Origin: Cysteiniphilum litorale
GTDB lineage: Bacteria > Pseudomonadota > Gammaproteobacteria > Francisellales > Francisellaceae
Assembly: GCF_003428165.1 (NCBI RefSeq)
Contig: NZ_QLIQ01000006.1
Location: forward strand, 45,349 to 109,348
Direction: 5' to 3'
Length of the DNA stretch: 64,000 nucleotides
Below, in pieces: positions 28,934-37,504 of this stretch (its first letter is position 1; the number at the start of each line of letters is the position of its first letter). The notes beneath the pieces were generated by a model. That model ran no database searches, had not been told where the DNA came from, and worked only from the letters and a program-made list of their open reading frames with translations. The position numbers and the translations under genes were made by a program.

Positions 28934-29100
28934 TTATGATCTAAGCACTCCTCAGATTATGCTTTGTTATCTCAACATTACCCCATGTGAAGTGATAACA
29001 AAAGTAGCTGGTAACTCGACCCCCATTTGAGTATCAACAAGGAATATAACAGCAGGGATAATCTGAGGATTTTAAATTGTGTAGCCCCCTAATTTAAAAT
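28934..29100 (+). ncRNA. Predicted structured small RNA with three C-rich loops
   Basis: In the 350-base gap between convergent genes, an 11-bp perfect stem (CCTCAGATTAT 28950-28960 with ATAATCTGAGG 29058-29068) encloses a 9-bp perfect stem (TTTGTTATC 28963-28971 with GATAACAAA 28994-29002) and a short ACTC/GAGT hairpin. Right after it is a 10-bp perfect stem (29069-29078 with 29091-29100). The apical loops hold CCCC (28981), CCCCC (29020) and CCCCC (29085). A consensus TATAAT at 28922-28927, or TACTAT at 28904, could start it. The last stem is AT-rich and its T-run comes only 9 bases later, so the end is uncertain. It does not contain the SRP RNA core and I could not match it to 6S. Strand and identity are inference. 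Confidence 0.6.
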
Positions 29101-29158
29101 GTGCTCAAGTTTTTTCAATTGTTTGACTTACTTTCAATATGCACTAATTTTTTAATTA

Positions 29159-29563
29159 TTACTTGGCAGTGATATCGCTTGTTACAGGCTGTTTTGCCGA
29201 CATGGGTTTTACTGCGTTAGCACGCTCAATCGGTGTTTCAAAAGAAACACGTAAGACTTTAAATCCGTGCTCTTTCAATAAGGGCTTGATTTCTTTTAGC
29301 ATTTTTTGAATCGGTGTTTTTTGCGTTTCAATATCCAAAACAATCTCGCCGATTTTATGATTAATGGTGACATTATAAGCATGTAATTCATCAGCAATCA
29401 TTTGATTGGCAAATAGCGCTTTACCCAATCCGGCATAGCCTTTATGTGATACATTATCGCCTTGCTGCGAGGTAAACAGTATATTGACTTGCTCCTTGCT
29501 TGAGCATGCTAATGCTGCATTGACTGATAACAACAAACCCATAGTGAGTAAAACTTTCTTCAT
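29159..29563 (-). CDS. Secreted protein of unknown function, 134 aa
   Basis: The N-terminus MKKVLLTMGLLLSVNAALA is a clear signal peptide; cleavage after ALA would leave Cys as first residue, but there is no Leu at -3, so a lipoprotein is less likely than a soluble periplasmic protein. The rest is mixed alpha/beta (for example VTINHKIGEIVLDIE, then a Lys-rich helix and FKVLRVSFETPI). I recognise no family. It is transcribed alone, divergent from dnaQ, and ends at the edge of the small-RNA region. Confidence 0.75.
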   Translation of the reverse strand: MKKVLLTMGLLLSVNAALACSSKEQVNILFTSQQGDNVSHKGYAGLGKALFANQMIADELHAYNVTINHKIGEIVLDIETQKTPIQKMLKEIKPLLKEHGFKVLRVSFETPIERANAVKPMSAKQPVTSDITAK

Positions 29564-29666
29564 CTTCCTGTCCTTTATTTTGGTTAAAATAACGCAGGCT
29601 ATTATGTCAAAGTCAGTTTAAGTCCGCTATACTAATTGCCATACTTTTGACTACCATATAAAAATC

Positions 29667-30395
29667 ATGCGACAAATATTCTTAGATACTGAAACCACAG
29701 GCTTTGACTTTAAATCCGGTCATCGCATCATTGAGTTTGGCGCCGTTGAGATGATCGATCGCAAATTAACTGGTAACAACTTACACTTTTACTTCAAGCC
29801 AGATATTGAAGTTGAAGCAGGTGCTTTGCAAGTCCATGGTTTAAGTAATGACTTTTTGGCTGATAAGCCTCTTTTTAGTGATAAAATTGATGACATCATG
29901 GCATACCTTGGTCAGTCTGAGTTGATTATTCATAATGCCGGATTTGACGTACCTTTTTTAAATTGGGAATTGCAATTATTATCCCCTAACAAGTGGGGAG
30001 CGCTTGAGCAGCATTGTCATATCATCGACAGCCTAATCATGGCACGTGAAAAGCACCCAGGACAGAAAAACTCACTTGATGCCTTGTGTTCACGCTATGG
30101 CGTCAATAACAAACATCGCACACTGCATGGCGCATTATTGGATGCTGAGATTCTTGCCGATGTTTACCTGATGATGACCGGTGGACAGCTTGATTTATTT
30201 AGTCTTATGACACCCGCTGCTGAAGATAATAACAACATAGACAATTTAACCAAAGGACATACATCAACATCGACAAATCAAGCGCTTAACTTGGTTGATC
30301 TGCTAGCCCTTAAACCTCAATGTGACGCACATGATGATTATCTAAAACTGCTAGATAAAAAATCAAAAGACCAAACCTTATGGCGACGTTTATAG
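29667..30395 (+). CDS. dnaQ: DNA polymerase III epsilon subunit (3'-5' proofreading exonuclease)
   Basis: Epsilon removes misincorporated bases during replication and binds the alpha polymerase. Exo I is DTETTGF (Asp7, Glu9), Exo II includes LIIHNAGFDVPFL, and Exo III is HRTLHGALLDAEILADVYL near residues 149-165, with the catalytic His and Asp. Residues beyond 180 form the flexible linker and alpha-binding tail. Its 242 aa is normal (E. coli 243). rnhA, its divergent neighbour in enterobacteria, is not here; the divergent gene is the unknown secreted protein. Confidence 0.95.
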   Translation: MRQIFLDTETTGFDFKSGHRIIEFGAVEMIDRKLTGNNLHFYFKPDIEVEAGALQVHGLSNDFLADKPLFSDKIDDIMAYLGQSELIIHNAGFDVPFLNWELQLLSPNKWGALEQHCHIIDSLIMAREKHPGQKNSLDALCSRYGVNNKHRTLHGALLDAEILADVYLMMTGGQLDLFSLMTPAAEDNNNIDNLTKGHTSTSTNQALNLVDLLALKPQCDAHDDYLKLLDKKSKDQTLWRRL

Positions 30396-30519
30396 CACTG
30401 GTGCAACTATTTATTCATCATTATCTACCTTCAGCATGTTTCATATTGAACTTTAGTCTAATGTTGGCTATGTTTATAAGAAATATTTATTTAGTAACAC
30501 TCAACACTAAGGATAGCTT

Positions 30520-31680
30520 ATGCCAAGGCTTGTGCACCTTTTAAAAGAAAAGCTTATGCATTTTAACATCCCGCTATTCTTGGCTATTTTATTATTTTTA
30601 AATGGCGTCTTTGCCATTTTAATCGGTGTATTTCCATTTATTGAAGCAGCCATTCATGATGAAGGCGTGCAATTAGTTAACCATATTATCGCCGGACAAG
30701 GCTTCAAAGAATTTAATACAGTTATCTCTTGCTTTATTGGTTACTTAATGTTGCTCATTGGTCGCGGGATTTATCGGCGCTTGCGTTTTTTCTGGATACT
30801 CGCATTATTAATGCTCATCACGCTTTTCTTGACCAATATCTTTGTTTATTACCGCTCAGGCTTTTTAACGTGGTTTTATTTTGTCGAGATTATAGGTCTT
30901 GCCATTAGTTGGAAAGTATTTAATGTGCGTTCGCAAACGATCAAGCTCAGTTATGCGCAGTTTATTGTTATTTTGTCATTTATTTTGGCATTTCTATACG
31001 GCGTAGTTGGCGCTTATCTGCTTCGCGATCAATTCAACAGCATCAAAGACTGGCCAGATGCCATCTACTTTACCGTCGTAACTTATAGTACGGTTGGTTA
31101 TGGCGACATCACCCCCATCACCGATGAAGCACGGCTTTTTGTCGTGTCGATGATTTTTATTGGGCTAGGTGCCTTTGCCGCTGTTTTGACCTTTATTGTT
31201 AGCGCCTTTATCGATCGCTTGCAAAATCTATTTCAAACATTCAACAAAGGGAAAAAGCATATGAAAGATCATGTGATTATTTGCGGTTTAAATGATTTAA
31301 CACACATTATTATCAGTGAATTACAACAGCAAAATAAAAGCTTTCTGATTATCGATAGCGAGCACAGTGAAACTGCTGATAGTACCGAGCTTAAATCGTT
31401 AACATTGCATGGCAACGCCAACGACCCTGATATCCTCGATAAAGCAAGTATTATTGATGCGCATGCAGTGATCATCGCCTATGAAAAAGATGCTGATAAC
31501 ATCATTACCTTATTAAGCATTAATGAGTTTCTAAATGATCATAAACCATCAAAGGCCGCTAAAATAACCATTCGTATCAATCAAAAAAACAATATCAATA
31601 AAGCAAAATCCTTAGGGGCTGCCGAAGTTATCTCGCCACTGGTGATGGCAGCCAATGCGATGCTCAATAGTACACATTAA
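30520..31680 (+). CDS. kch: Potassium channel with C-terminal RCK (TrkA-N) domain, Kch-like
   Basis: 386 aa: an N-terminal block of hydrophobic segments (about residues 10-150), a pore loop with selectivity filter TVGYGD (about residue 190), an inner helix, then a cytosolic RCK domain starting MKDHVIICGLNDLTH (about residue 248). As in E. coli Kch, the RCK Rossmann motif lacks the full GxGxxG. AAGGATAGCTT precedes the ATG. An internal ATG at 31261 with AAAGGG upstream sits just at the start of the RCK domain, at the same place as the internal start known in E. coli Kch, and could give free RCK subunits. Confidence 0.88.
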   Translation: MPRLVHLLKEKLMHFNIPLFLAILLFLNGVFAILIGVFPFIEAAIHDEGVQLVNHIIAGQGFKEFNTVISCFIGYLMLLIGRGIYRRLRFFWILALLMLITLFLTNIFVYYRSGFLTWFYFVEIIGLAISWKVFNVRSQTIKLSYAQFIVILSFILAFLYGVVGAYLLRDQFNSIKDWPDAIYFTVVTYSTVGYGDITPITDEARLFVVSMIFIGLGAFAAVLTFIVSAFIDRLQNLFQTFNKGKKHMKDHVIICGLNDLTHIIISELQQQNKSFLIIDSEHSETADSTELKSLTLHGNANDPDILDKASIIDAHAVIIAYEKDADNIITLLSINEFLNDHKPSKAAKITIRINQKNNINKAKSLGAAEVISPLVMAANAMLNSTH

Positions 31681-31734
31681 AATGGTTTACGATCGATATA
31701 AGTACCCATGCAAATATTATCAGGTGTTTTTTTT

Positions 31735-31802
31735 AGATTCTCGGATCAAGTCTGAGAATGACCGCGAGTTGTCATATTCGGGCTTGACCTGAATATCCAT
31801 TA
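31735..31802. repeat. Intergenic palindromic element, second family
   Basis: An imperfect inverted repeat with arms ATTCTCGGATCAAGTCTGAG and (reverse-complemented right arm) GATATTCAGGTCAAGCCCGA, both running on into ATGAC. The shared core is TCAAG followed by ATGAC. Palindromes of this type are common between genes in Legionella- and Rickettsia-like genomes. It lies between kch and the lplA promoter and may act as a terminator hairpin. Confidence 0.65.
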
Positions 31803-31816
31803 TTACTAAGGAACTA

Positions 31817-31844
31817 TTGTTTAGGTACTTACAAATGGTATAAA
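31817..31844 (+). promoter_or_regulatory. Candidate sigma70 promoter for lplA-cysZ
   Basis: TTGTTT (31817-31822) and TATAAA (31839-31844) are spaced by 16 bases and lie about 45 bases before the lplA ATG. They come directly after the palindrome at 31735-31802, as expected if that element ends the kch transcript. Confidence 0.45.
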
Positions 31845-31887
31845 CTGCCACCTTATAAAAGCCTAATAAGTTACATAAATTACCCAT

Positions 31888-32856
31888 ATGAACGTTTATA
31901 TTGCCACAAGCCACGATCCTTTTTATAACCTTGCTGTTGAGAACTGGCTTTTTCGTGAGATGTTAACCGATGAGCCTATTTTATACTTATGGCAAAATGC
32001 ACCTTCTGTGATTATTGGGCGCGCGCAAAACCCATGGCGCGAGTGTAACATCGATGCTTTGAACAATGACAATATCCCTATTGTCCGCCGTCAAAGTGGC
32101 GGGGGCACGGTTTATCATGATCTAGGTAATTTAAACTATACGATTATGGCAAAGTCTCAAGATTATGATAAAAAGGCAAATCTTGCGTTGATTGTAAATA
32201 CACTTAAAAGCTGCGGCATTAATGCACATGCTTCTGAACGTAATGATATCTTGGTAACACATGAGCATATTGATTATAAAATATCAGGCAGCGCCTTTCG
32301 TGAGACAAAGGACAAATCCTTTCATCATGGGACATTGCTGATTAATGCCGACACCAGCAAGCTCTATCACTATTTGCATCACAATATTGATGAATCATTA
32401 ACGACTAAGGGTGTCCACTCCAAACGCTCAAGCGTTATCAATCTGGCAGCAATCAATCCCAAGATTAGTGCGCAAACGATACGCGATTGTTTTTTAAATC
32501 AATTTAATCATAACATCACCTATATCCCTGAGCATATGGAAAACAAACAAGTTACCGATGAAGAAAATACCTTGCGCACTTGGCAATGGCGCTTTGGCAA
32601 AACACTACCCTTTAGCCGCAGTTTTGTTTTTGAAGATAATGACATCACGCTTGAGATTAAAAATGGTCAGATCGTGGCATTTGCAACTGATAGTGACAAA
32701 TATAATCATTTTAAGACTTATCTCCAGAGTAGAAACCCAATCTATAGCAAACAAAGCTTCGATCTTCTAGATAAAGAATCACTGGATTTTACAGCACAAG
32801 AACAGGCATTATTGACCCATCTTTATCAAAATACTGCCGATGTAATGGGGGAATAA
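31888..32856 (+). CDS. lplA: Lipoate-protein ligase A
   Basis: LplA activates free lipoate with ATP and attaches it to lipoyl domains of the 2-oxoacid dehydrogenases and GcvH. The 322-aa protein has RRQSGGGTVYHDLGNLNYTI, the lysine region DYKISGSAFRE and HHGTLLINADTSKL, followed by the smaller C-terminal domain with WQWRFGKTLPFSRS. This is the two-domain single-chain form as in E. coli (338 aa). It gives a scavenging route beside LipB (11942-12562). cysZ follows by 2 bases, suggesting coupling. Confidence 0.95.
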   Translation: MNVYIATSHDPFYNLAVENWLFREMLTDEPILYLWQNAPSVIIGRAQNPWRECNIDALNNDNIPIVRRQSGGGTVYHDLGNLNYTIMAKSQDYDKKANLALIVNTLKSCGINAHASERNDILVTHEHIDYKISGSAFRETKDKSFHHGTLLINADTSKLYHYLHHNIDESLTTKGVHSKRSSVINLAAINPKISAQTIRDCFLNQFNHNITYIPEHMENKQVTDEENTLRTWQWRFGKTLPFSRSFVFEDNDITLEIKNGQIVAFATDSDKYNHFKTYLQSRNPIYSKQSFDLLDKESLDFTAQEQALLTHLYQNTADVMGE

Positions 32857-32858
32857 TC

Positions 32859-33617
32859 ATGATGCAACATCAAGCTGACAACAGTGGCATCAGCTATTTT
32901 TTTGCTGGATTAACACTTATTTTTAAGAAAGGCATCAAACGCTATACAATAATCCCACTTATCATTAATACCATTATTTTTATTGCCTTATGGTGGTTTA
33001 GCCTGCATGAGATCTCTTTACTCATCAACTGGGTAGATACTCACTTACCTAGCTGGCTCGCATGGCTTAGTTGGTTGATTTATCTCATCGCCATTTTGGC
33101 ATTATTGCTATTTAGCGCTTATCTTTTTACTGCAATCGCGCTTATTATTGCCGCCCCTTTTTACAGCTTTCTTGCTGAGAAAGTACAAAAACAGCTCACA
33201 GGGCAAGAAGTTGGTAGTGAGCTTACATTCGCTAAACTCATGCTTATCGCTCCAAAATCCATTGCACGTGAATTTAAAAAACTACTTTCTTTCCTGCCGT
33301 GGGTTTTGATTATTCTGTTGTGTTACTTTATCCCAGTCATTAATCTTTTCACCAGTATTTTGTGGTTTGCACTGTTATGTTGGTTCAACGTCGTACAATA
33401 CGCGGATTATGCTTTTGATAATAATGAAATCAGCTTTCCGCAAATGAAAAAACAACTCTCGCAACAAAAGTCTCTAAGTCTAGGCTTTGGCTTTATTACC
33501 ACGGTTTTTTTGATGATTCCATTTTTTAACATTCTCGTTATTCCAGCCGCTATCGCAGGCACCACTAAGATGTATGTTGATCACTGGCATAACACACGTT
33601 TAAGTCATGCAGAATAA
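32859..33617 (+). CDS. cysZ: CysZ/EI24-family membrane protein (sulfate-transport type)
   Basis: 252 aa, the length of E. coli CysZ (253), which carries sulfate into the cell. The N-terminal SYFFAGLTLIFKKGIKRYTIIPLIIN is the family start; LIIAAPFYSFLAEKVQKQLTG is the conserved segment after the second hydrophobic pair. About four to six hydrophobic segments. GGGGGA is ahead of the tandem ATGs. No cysteine-pathway neighbour is present, so the family call is firmer than the substrate. Confidence 0.85.
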   Translation: MMQHQADNSGISYFFAGLTLIFKKGIKRYTIIPLIINTIIFIALWWFSLHEISLLINWVDTHLPSWLAWLSWLIYLIAILALLLFSAYLFTAIALIIAAPFYSFLAEKVQKQLTGQEVGSELTFAKLMLIAPKSIAREFKKLLSFLPWVLIILLCYFIPVINLFTSILWFALLCWFNVVQYADYAFDNNEISFPQMKKQLSQQKSLSLGFGFITTVFLMIPFFNILVIPAAIAGTTKMYVDHWHNTRLSHAE

Positions 33618-33705
33618 AATTGTTCTTTAAAAAAACCTTTATATTTTTTCAAAATTGGGTATATTCTCTAAGCAAATTTCAGCAATCAAATTTTAGGATA
33701 ACTCC

Positions 33706-34656
33706 ATGTCAGATCTGATGCTTTTTAGTGGACGCGCAAGCAGCGCATTAACTGAAGAAATCTCTCATTTTTTAGGTGTACAAGTAGGACGCGCTACGGT
33801 TTCTACCTTTAGCGATGGTGAATCTCATATTGAAATTATTGATAACGTCAGAGGTCGTGACGTCTTTATTGTGCAATCAACTTGCCCACCAACCAATGAT
33901 CACATTATGGAGTTGATGTTCTTAACCGATGCACTGCGCCGCTCATCCGCTGGACGTATCACAGCTGTCATTCCTTACTTTGGTTATGCCCGCCAAGATC
34001 GCCGTGTGCGCTCATCACGTGTACCGATTTCAGCGCGTGTTGTGGCTGATATGCTAACCGGTGCCGGTATTGATCGTTTATTAACAGTGGATATTCATGC
34101 CGAACAGATTCAAGGCTTTTTTAATATCCCTTTAGATAACGTCTATGGCACACCGATTTTATTAGATTATATTCGTTCATGCCGCTTGGAAAACCCCATT
34201 GTCGTCTCCCCAGATGTCGGTGGTGTGGTGCGTGCTCGCGCGATGGCAAAAGCGCTAAACACTGACTTAGCAATTATTGATAAGCGTCGCCAAAAAGCCA
34301 ATGAATCGGAAGTGATGAATATCATCGGTGACATTAGTGGGCGTCATTGTTTGATTGTTGATGATATCGTTGATACTGCAGGAACACTTTGCAAAGCTGC
34401 ACAAGCACTTATTGATCATGGGGCGAAGAAAGTATCAGCATACTGTGTCCATCCGGTGTTATCTGGTAAAGCAATTGAAAATATCGAAGGGTCTGTTCTT
34501 GAGGAGCTTGTGGTTACCAACTCTATCCCACTACATAATGCAGCGCTTAAATGTAAAAAAATCAAAACACTATCATTGGCACCTATGCTCTCAGAAGCGA
34601 TTCGTCGCACCAATAATGAAGAATCTATTAGCTTAATGTTTTGTGATTTGATTTAA
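33706..34656 (+). CDS. prs: Ribose-phosphate pyrophosphokinase (PRPP synthase)
   Basis: It makes PRPP from ribose 5-phosphate and ATP for nucleotide, His and Trp synthesis. 316 aa (E. coli 315), with [10 protein letters not shown], the flexible-loop [29 protein letters not shown], and the PRPP-binding loop [15 protein letters not shown]. It is a cytosolic hexamer in relatives. TAGGATAACTCC precedes the ATG. ispE, usual upstream neighbour in many gammaproteobacteria, is absent. rplY follows after a terminator-like hairpin. Confidence 0.98.
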   Translation: MSDLMLFSGRASSALTEEISHFLGVQVGRATVSTFSDGESHIEIIDNVRGRDVFIVQSTCPPTNDHIMELMFLTDALRRSSAGRITAVIPYFGYARQDRRVRSSRVPISARVVADMLTGAGIDRLLTVDIHAEQIQGFFNIPLDNVYGTPILLDYIRSCRLENPIVVSPDVGGVVRARAMAKALNTDLAIIDKRRQKANESEVMNIIGDISGRHCLIVDDIVDTAGTLCKAAQALIDHGAKKVSAYCVHPVLSGKAIENIEGSVLEELVVTNSIPLHNAALKCKKIKTLSLAPMLSEAIRRTNNEESISLMFCDLI

Positions 34657-34695
34657 GTCTTAACTTTCCTTAGCTTTTTTGTTAGAATCCACAAG

Positions 34696-34731
34696 CTTTC
34701 TCATCAGGGTCGCATGATAAGAAAGTTTTTT
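34696..34731 (+). terminator. Terminator-like hairpin in the prs-rplY gap
   Basis: CTTTCTCATC (34696-34705) pairs with GATAAGAAAG (34716-34725) with one C-A mismatch, and is followed at once by six T. It could end the prs transcript. Because it lies 50 bases before the rplY start and TAGAAT at 34683 could be a -10 element ahead of it, it may instead be an attenuator in the rplY leader. Confidence 0.65.
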
Positions 34732-34782
34732 AAAATAAAAATTAACTTTAAATATACGTTTTTACGTTTTAAGGAAATTAAA

Positions 34783-35073
34783 ATGACAGAATTTACGCTA
34801 CACGCGGAATTAAAAACTGAAACAGGTACAGGTGTGAGCCGCCGCCTACGTAAAGCAGGGAAAGTTCCTGCAATTATCTACGGCAACGGTTCTGAGGCAA
34901 CGTCTATCACACTTGATCACAACAAGATCTTGCATGCTACTGAAAACAAAGCGTTCTATACAGCAACTGTTACTATCGATATAAATGGTAAAACTGAAAG
35001 CGTTAAGATCAAAGCATTGCAACGTCACCCATATAAGCCAAAAATCCTTCACGCTGACTTTGTTCGCGCGTAA
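34783..35073 (+). CDS. rplY: 50S ribosomal protein L25
   Basis: L25 binds 5S rRNA in the large subunit. The 96-aa short form matches E. coli (94 aa) and lacks the CTC-type C-terminal domain of longer homologues. Visible: [21 protein letters not shown] at the N-terminus and [21 protein letters not shown] at the end. The start at 34783 is set by AAGGAAATTAAA; a frame extending up to 34714 runs through the leader hairpin and is rejected. pth, the usual next gene, is not here. Confidence 0.96.
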   Translation: MTEFTLHAELKTETGTGVSRRLRKAGKVPAIIYGNGSEATSITLDHNKILHATENKAFYTATVTIDINGKTESVKIKALQRHPYKPKILHADFVRA

Positions 35074-35646
35074 TTAAAACGAAATTGCGGGTCCCGTGAT
35101 TAAATTATCCAGACTTTGTAAAGGACCAAGCGGTCTAATCTCATCAATATACGCTTTGCGTTTTGGCTCACCCGACCAAAGCTTATAAACAACCAACTGA
35201 TCTTGAATAATAAAAACCGCTTGAAAGCGCCAACCTTCTTTCAGAACCTCTCGGCGAAACCCTGTTAAATCTAAAAGCGCATTACCAATACGATCTTCAT
35301 ACTCATAATCAACATCCACAACATACGCCTGACAGCGTTTAAATAGACTCAAACACTCTGCAACAGGCTCTGGAATATTTTTGCCGGTACTTAATGGATC
35401 AAAACGAATGCGAATATCTAGATAGTTTTCAATCTTGACGTTATTCGCAACATAAGGATCAAAGCCCATATGGTTAAGCTCAGGTAAAGTCGTTTTATTT
35501 GGTGAGACCTCATCATAAACACTCTGGATACTATTAAATGTCTGCCAATGATCGTTACGCTCAACTTTTTTCGATGGCAATAAGAAACTGCACCCAGATA
35601 AAAATGCTGCGATCGCACAATATGTTATAACCAGTCGCCACTTCAT
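35074..35646 (-). CDS. Lipoprotein of unknown function, 190 aa
   Basis: The signal peptide MKWRLVITYCAIAAFLSGCS ends in a good lipobox (LSGC), so it is most likely an outer- or inner-membrane lipoprotein; Ser at +2 favours the outer membrane. The body has two cysteines close together (ECLSLFKRC) and a WRFQAVFIIQDQLVVYKLWSGEP stretch. I recognise no family. It is convergent with rplY, with its stop codon directly adjoining the rplY stop. Confidence 0.8.
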   Translation of the reverse strand: MKWRLVITYCAIAAFLSGCSFLLPSKKVERNDHWQTFNSIQSVYDEVSPNKTTLPELNHMGFDPYVANNVKIENYLDIRIRFDPLSTGKNIPEPVAECLSLFKRCQAYVVDVDYEYEDRIGNALLDLTGFRREVLKEGWRFQAVFIIQDQLVVYKLWSGEPKRKAYIDEIRPLGPLQSLDNLITGPAISF

Positions 35647-35944
35647 TGGTTAATCCTTAGCCGTTTTATACTCCATATGATAAGTATAGTTTATAATTTT
35701 AAACTACAATGGATCATTTTTAAATTTCACAGCTCCCACCTTTGTTATAACTCAAATAAAGCATTTGTTAATCCTTATTATTAGTGGATTATGTAGCTTT
35801 GAATCAGTAAAATCAAAACTGGTCAACAAGTTCACAGTTGTCCACTGAAATCGAAAACAATATAAAATAAACTAGGGGGCATTATGTTTAGATGTGTAGA
35901 TAAAGATTTATCAACCATGGCTTTTTTTAACGAGCTATAAAGAA
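35647..35944. other. AT-rich gap upstream of the unknown 416-aa gene's 3' end
   Basis: About 300 bases without a supported gene. Between 35884 and 35940 on the plus strand an 18-codon frame (MFRCVDKDLSTMAFFNEL) follows AGGGGG, a strong ribosome-binding-site-like run; it could be the start of a lost gene. No palindrome of the three families above is present. Confidence 0.4.
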
Positions 35945-37195
35945 TTACAATCCTCTTATCAGGAATGAGCCTGAAAAGAAGTTAGATCGCACTGGAAATT
36001 GATAATCTGGATTTTTTTCTTTAAATTCTTGAAATTGATTCTTAAATGAAGTTGACATTTCTTGGATATCTTTTAAAAGACATGATTCGCCCACCTCATT
36101 GTGTGTGCTCGGTCTATCATTTATTACCGTTAAAGAGACTTTGTCAGCCAAACATGATATTTGACTACTTTTGTGTACAAATGGAATCTTTTGAGCCTCC
36201 TCTGCATACATAAACACGAGATTTTTCACCATAACACATAAGCTAATAATATTAGGAATATGCTCAGGTCGATATAAATCAGTATGATGCTGAATACTGA
36301 AAAAATGATCTTTTTTAAACTCCTCTTTATAATTAGACGAAACTAGTATGAGTGGAGGATGTTTAGGCTGATAAATTTCCTCAAAGACTTTTTGAATATC
36401 AAATAAAGGTAGAGATTGATCATCATCTGATAACCTATGCATCATTGACTGCCCCGATATTGAATCAAAAATGTGATTAACAATGTTACTTAAATAGAAA
36501 AAGTTTTTAATATTGCAGTGATGCACTTTTATATAATTTAGAACCATTTCCTGAACCAAGTTTTTAATATTGTTAGCCTGCCTAATACTCATCAACTCTT
36601 TATATAGGTACTCTCTGATCTGCCAACATTTTGGCGATGTCTTCAAATAAGCACTCAACTCTTCTGAAATACCAACATACACCATTCGCCACGAATTTTT
36701 TGTCCCTTTTGCTATTAGTTTTAATATACTAAAATCATCACTATAGTTAATAGAGCCATCTATATTTAAAGCTTGCTGCACCTTTAAATATTTTAATTTT
36801 TCTTTATAAGTTGGAACAATAACTGGATCTCTATCTCCGGCAGTCAAACTCCAACTAGCAATAAAATCCGGATAATCAGCCAACCTAAAGTAGTTTAAAT
36901 ATGAAAGATCTCCCTCTTTACGAACTGGGCCAGAGATAACTTTCCCTCCTAACTCCATAAAAAAGTGCATCGATTTTTCAACAACCATGCCAAAAGGAAT
37001 ATTATCCGCAACAATATTGCCATCTGGGTCATAAAAATAATCCGCGTCACAGATTAAATCACCATAGCGATAGCTGTACTTCGTAAACTCATATTTATCA
37101 ATACCATCTACAGTATCTAGCAATGCTACAAACTCTGGATTGGCTTTATGCATTAATATACGCGCATCTGCCCAATTTAATTTCTCTACACCCAT
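35945..37195 (-). CDS. Unrecognised 416-aa protein
   Basis: The protein starts MGVEKLNWADARILMHKANP and has neither signal peptide nor membrane segment, so is probably cytosolic or secreted without a Sec signal. I see no Walker, nuclease or helix-turn-helix motif. It is rich in Tyr, Phe, Asp and Ser. A GDLICDADYFYDPDGNIV segment and paired aromatic residues (YEFTKYSYRYGD) stand out near the N-terminus. The gene is AT-rich even for this genome, is flanked on both sides by about 300-base gaps, and has no operon partner, which together suggest a horizontally acquired gene. Its length and intact frame argue that it is expressed. Function unknown. Confidence 0.75.
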   Translation of the reverse strand: MGVEKLNWADARILMHKANPEFVALLDTVDGIDKYEFTKYSYRYGDLICDADYFYDPDGNIVADNIPFGMVVEKSMHFFMELGGKVISGPVRKEGDLSYLNYFRLADYPDFIASWSLTAGDRDPVIVPTYKEKLKYLKVQQALNIDGSINYSDDFSILKLIAKGTKNSWRMVYVGISEELSAYLKTSPKCWQIREYLYKELMSIRQANNIKNLVQEMVLNYIKVHHCNIKNFFYLSNIVNHIFDSISGQSMMHRLSDDDQSLPLFDIQKVFEEIYQPKHPPLILVSSNYKEEFKKDHFFSIQHHTDLYRPEHIPNIISLCVMVKNLVFMYAEEAQKIPFVHKSSQISCLADKVSLTVINDRPSTHNEVGESCLLKDIQEMSTSFKNQFQEFKEKNPDYQFPVRSNFFSGSFLIRGL

Positions 37196-37504
37196 TTCTC
37201 TTTCATCCGCCCCACTTTTATTTTTATCATTCTTTTTTACTTAGTTATAAATCAAGAATAAGTTACGTTTCGACTCCACTCACCCGTGCGGCTTTACTTA
37301 TCACGATTAAATAGTTGATCACACCCTGAGCAAAGTTGAAGGGTAGCTTAAAAAAATATGTTAAGCATTATCCATACTTTTAATGTTGCTGTATAGCTCC
37401 TAAGCCTAAAGAATGATACAAAAATCAACGATACGGTACAATGATATAAGATATTTTTATAAAGCAAGATACCCAACCACTAAAGCCATTGGGAGTAAGA
37501 GTTA
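37196..37504. other. Intergenic region between the unknown 416-aa gene and hflC
   Basis: Holds the degenerate REP-like copy at 37268-37343 and, at 37472-37493, a short inverted repeat CCCAA/TTGGG that might end the hflC transcript but lacks a good T-run. No gene is seen. Confidence 0.45.
37268..37343. repeat. Degenerate REP-like element, third copy
   Basis: The right end read on the minus strand (CCCTTCAACTTTGCTCAGGG) matches CCCTTCGACTTCGCTCAGGG of the intact copy at 23218-23237, and the left end has TTTCGACT. The middle has no clear match. Confidence 0.55.

Noticed and set aside
28950..29068. Reading the small structured RNA as SRP RNA or 6S RNA
   Set aside because: The SRP core (GGTCAGGTCCGGAAGGAAGC-like) is missing, and the 6S central bubble layout and length do not fit.
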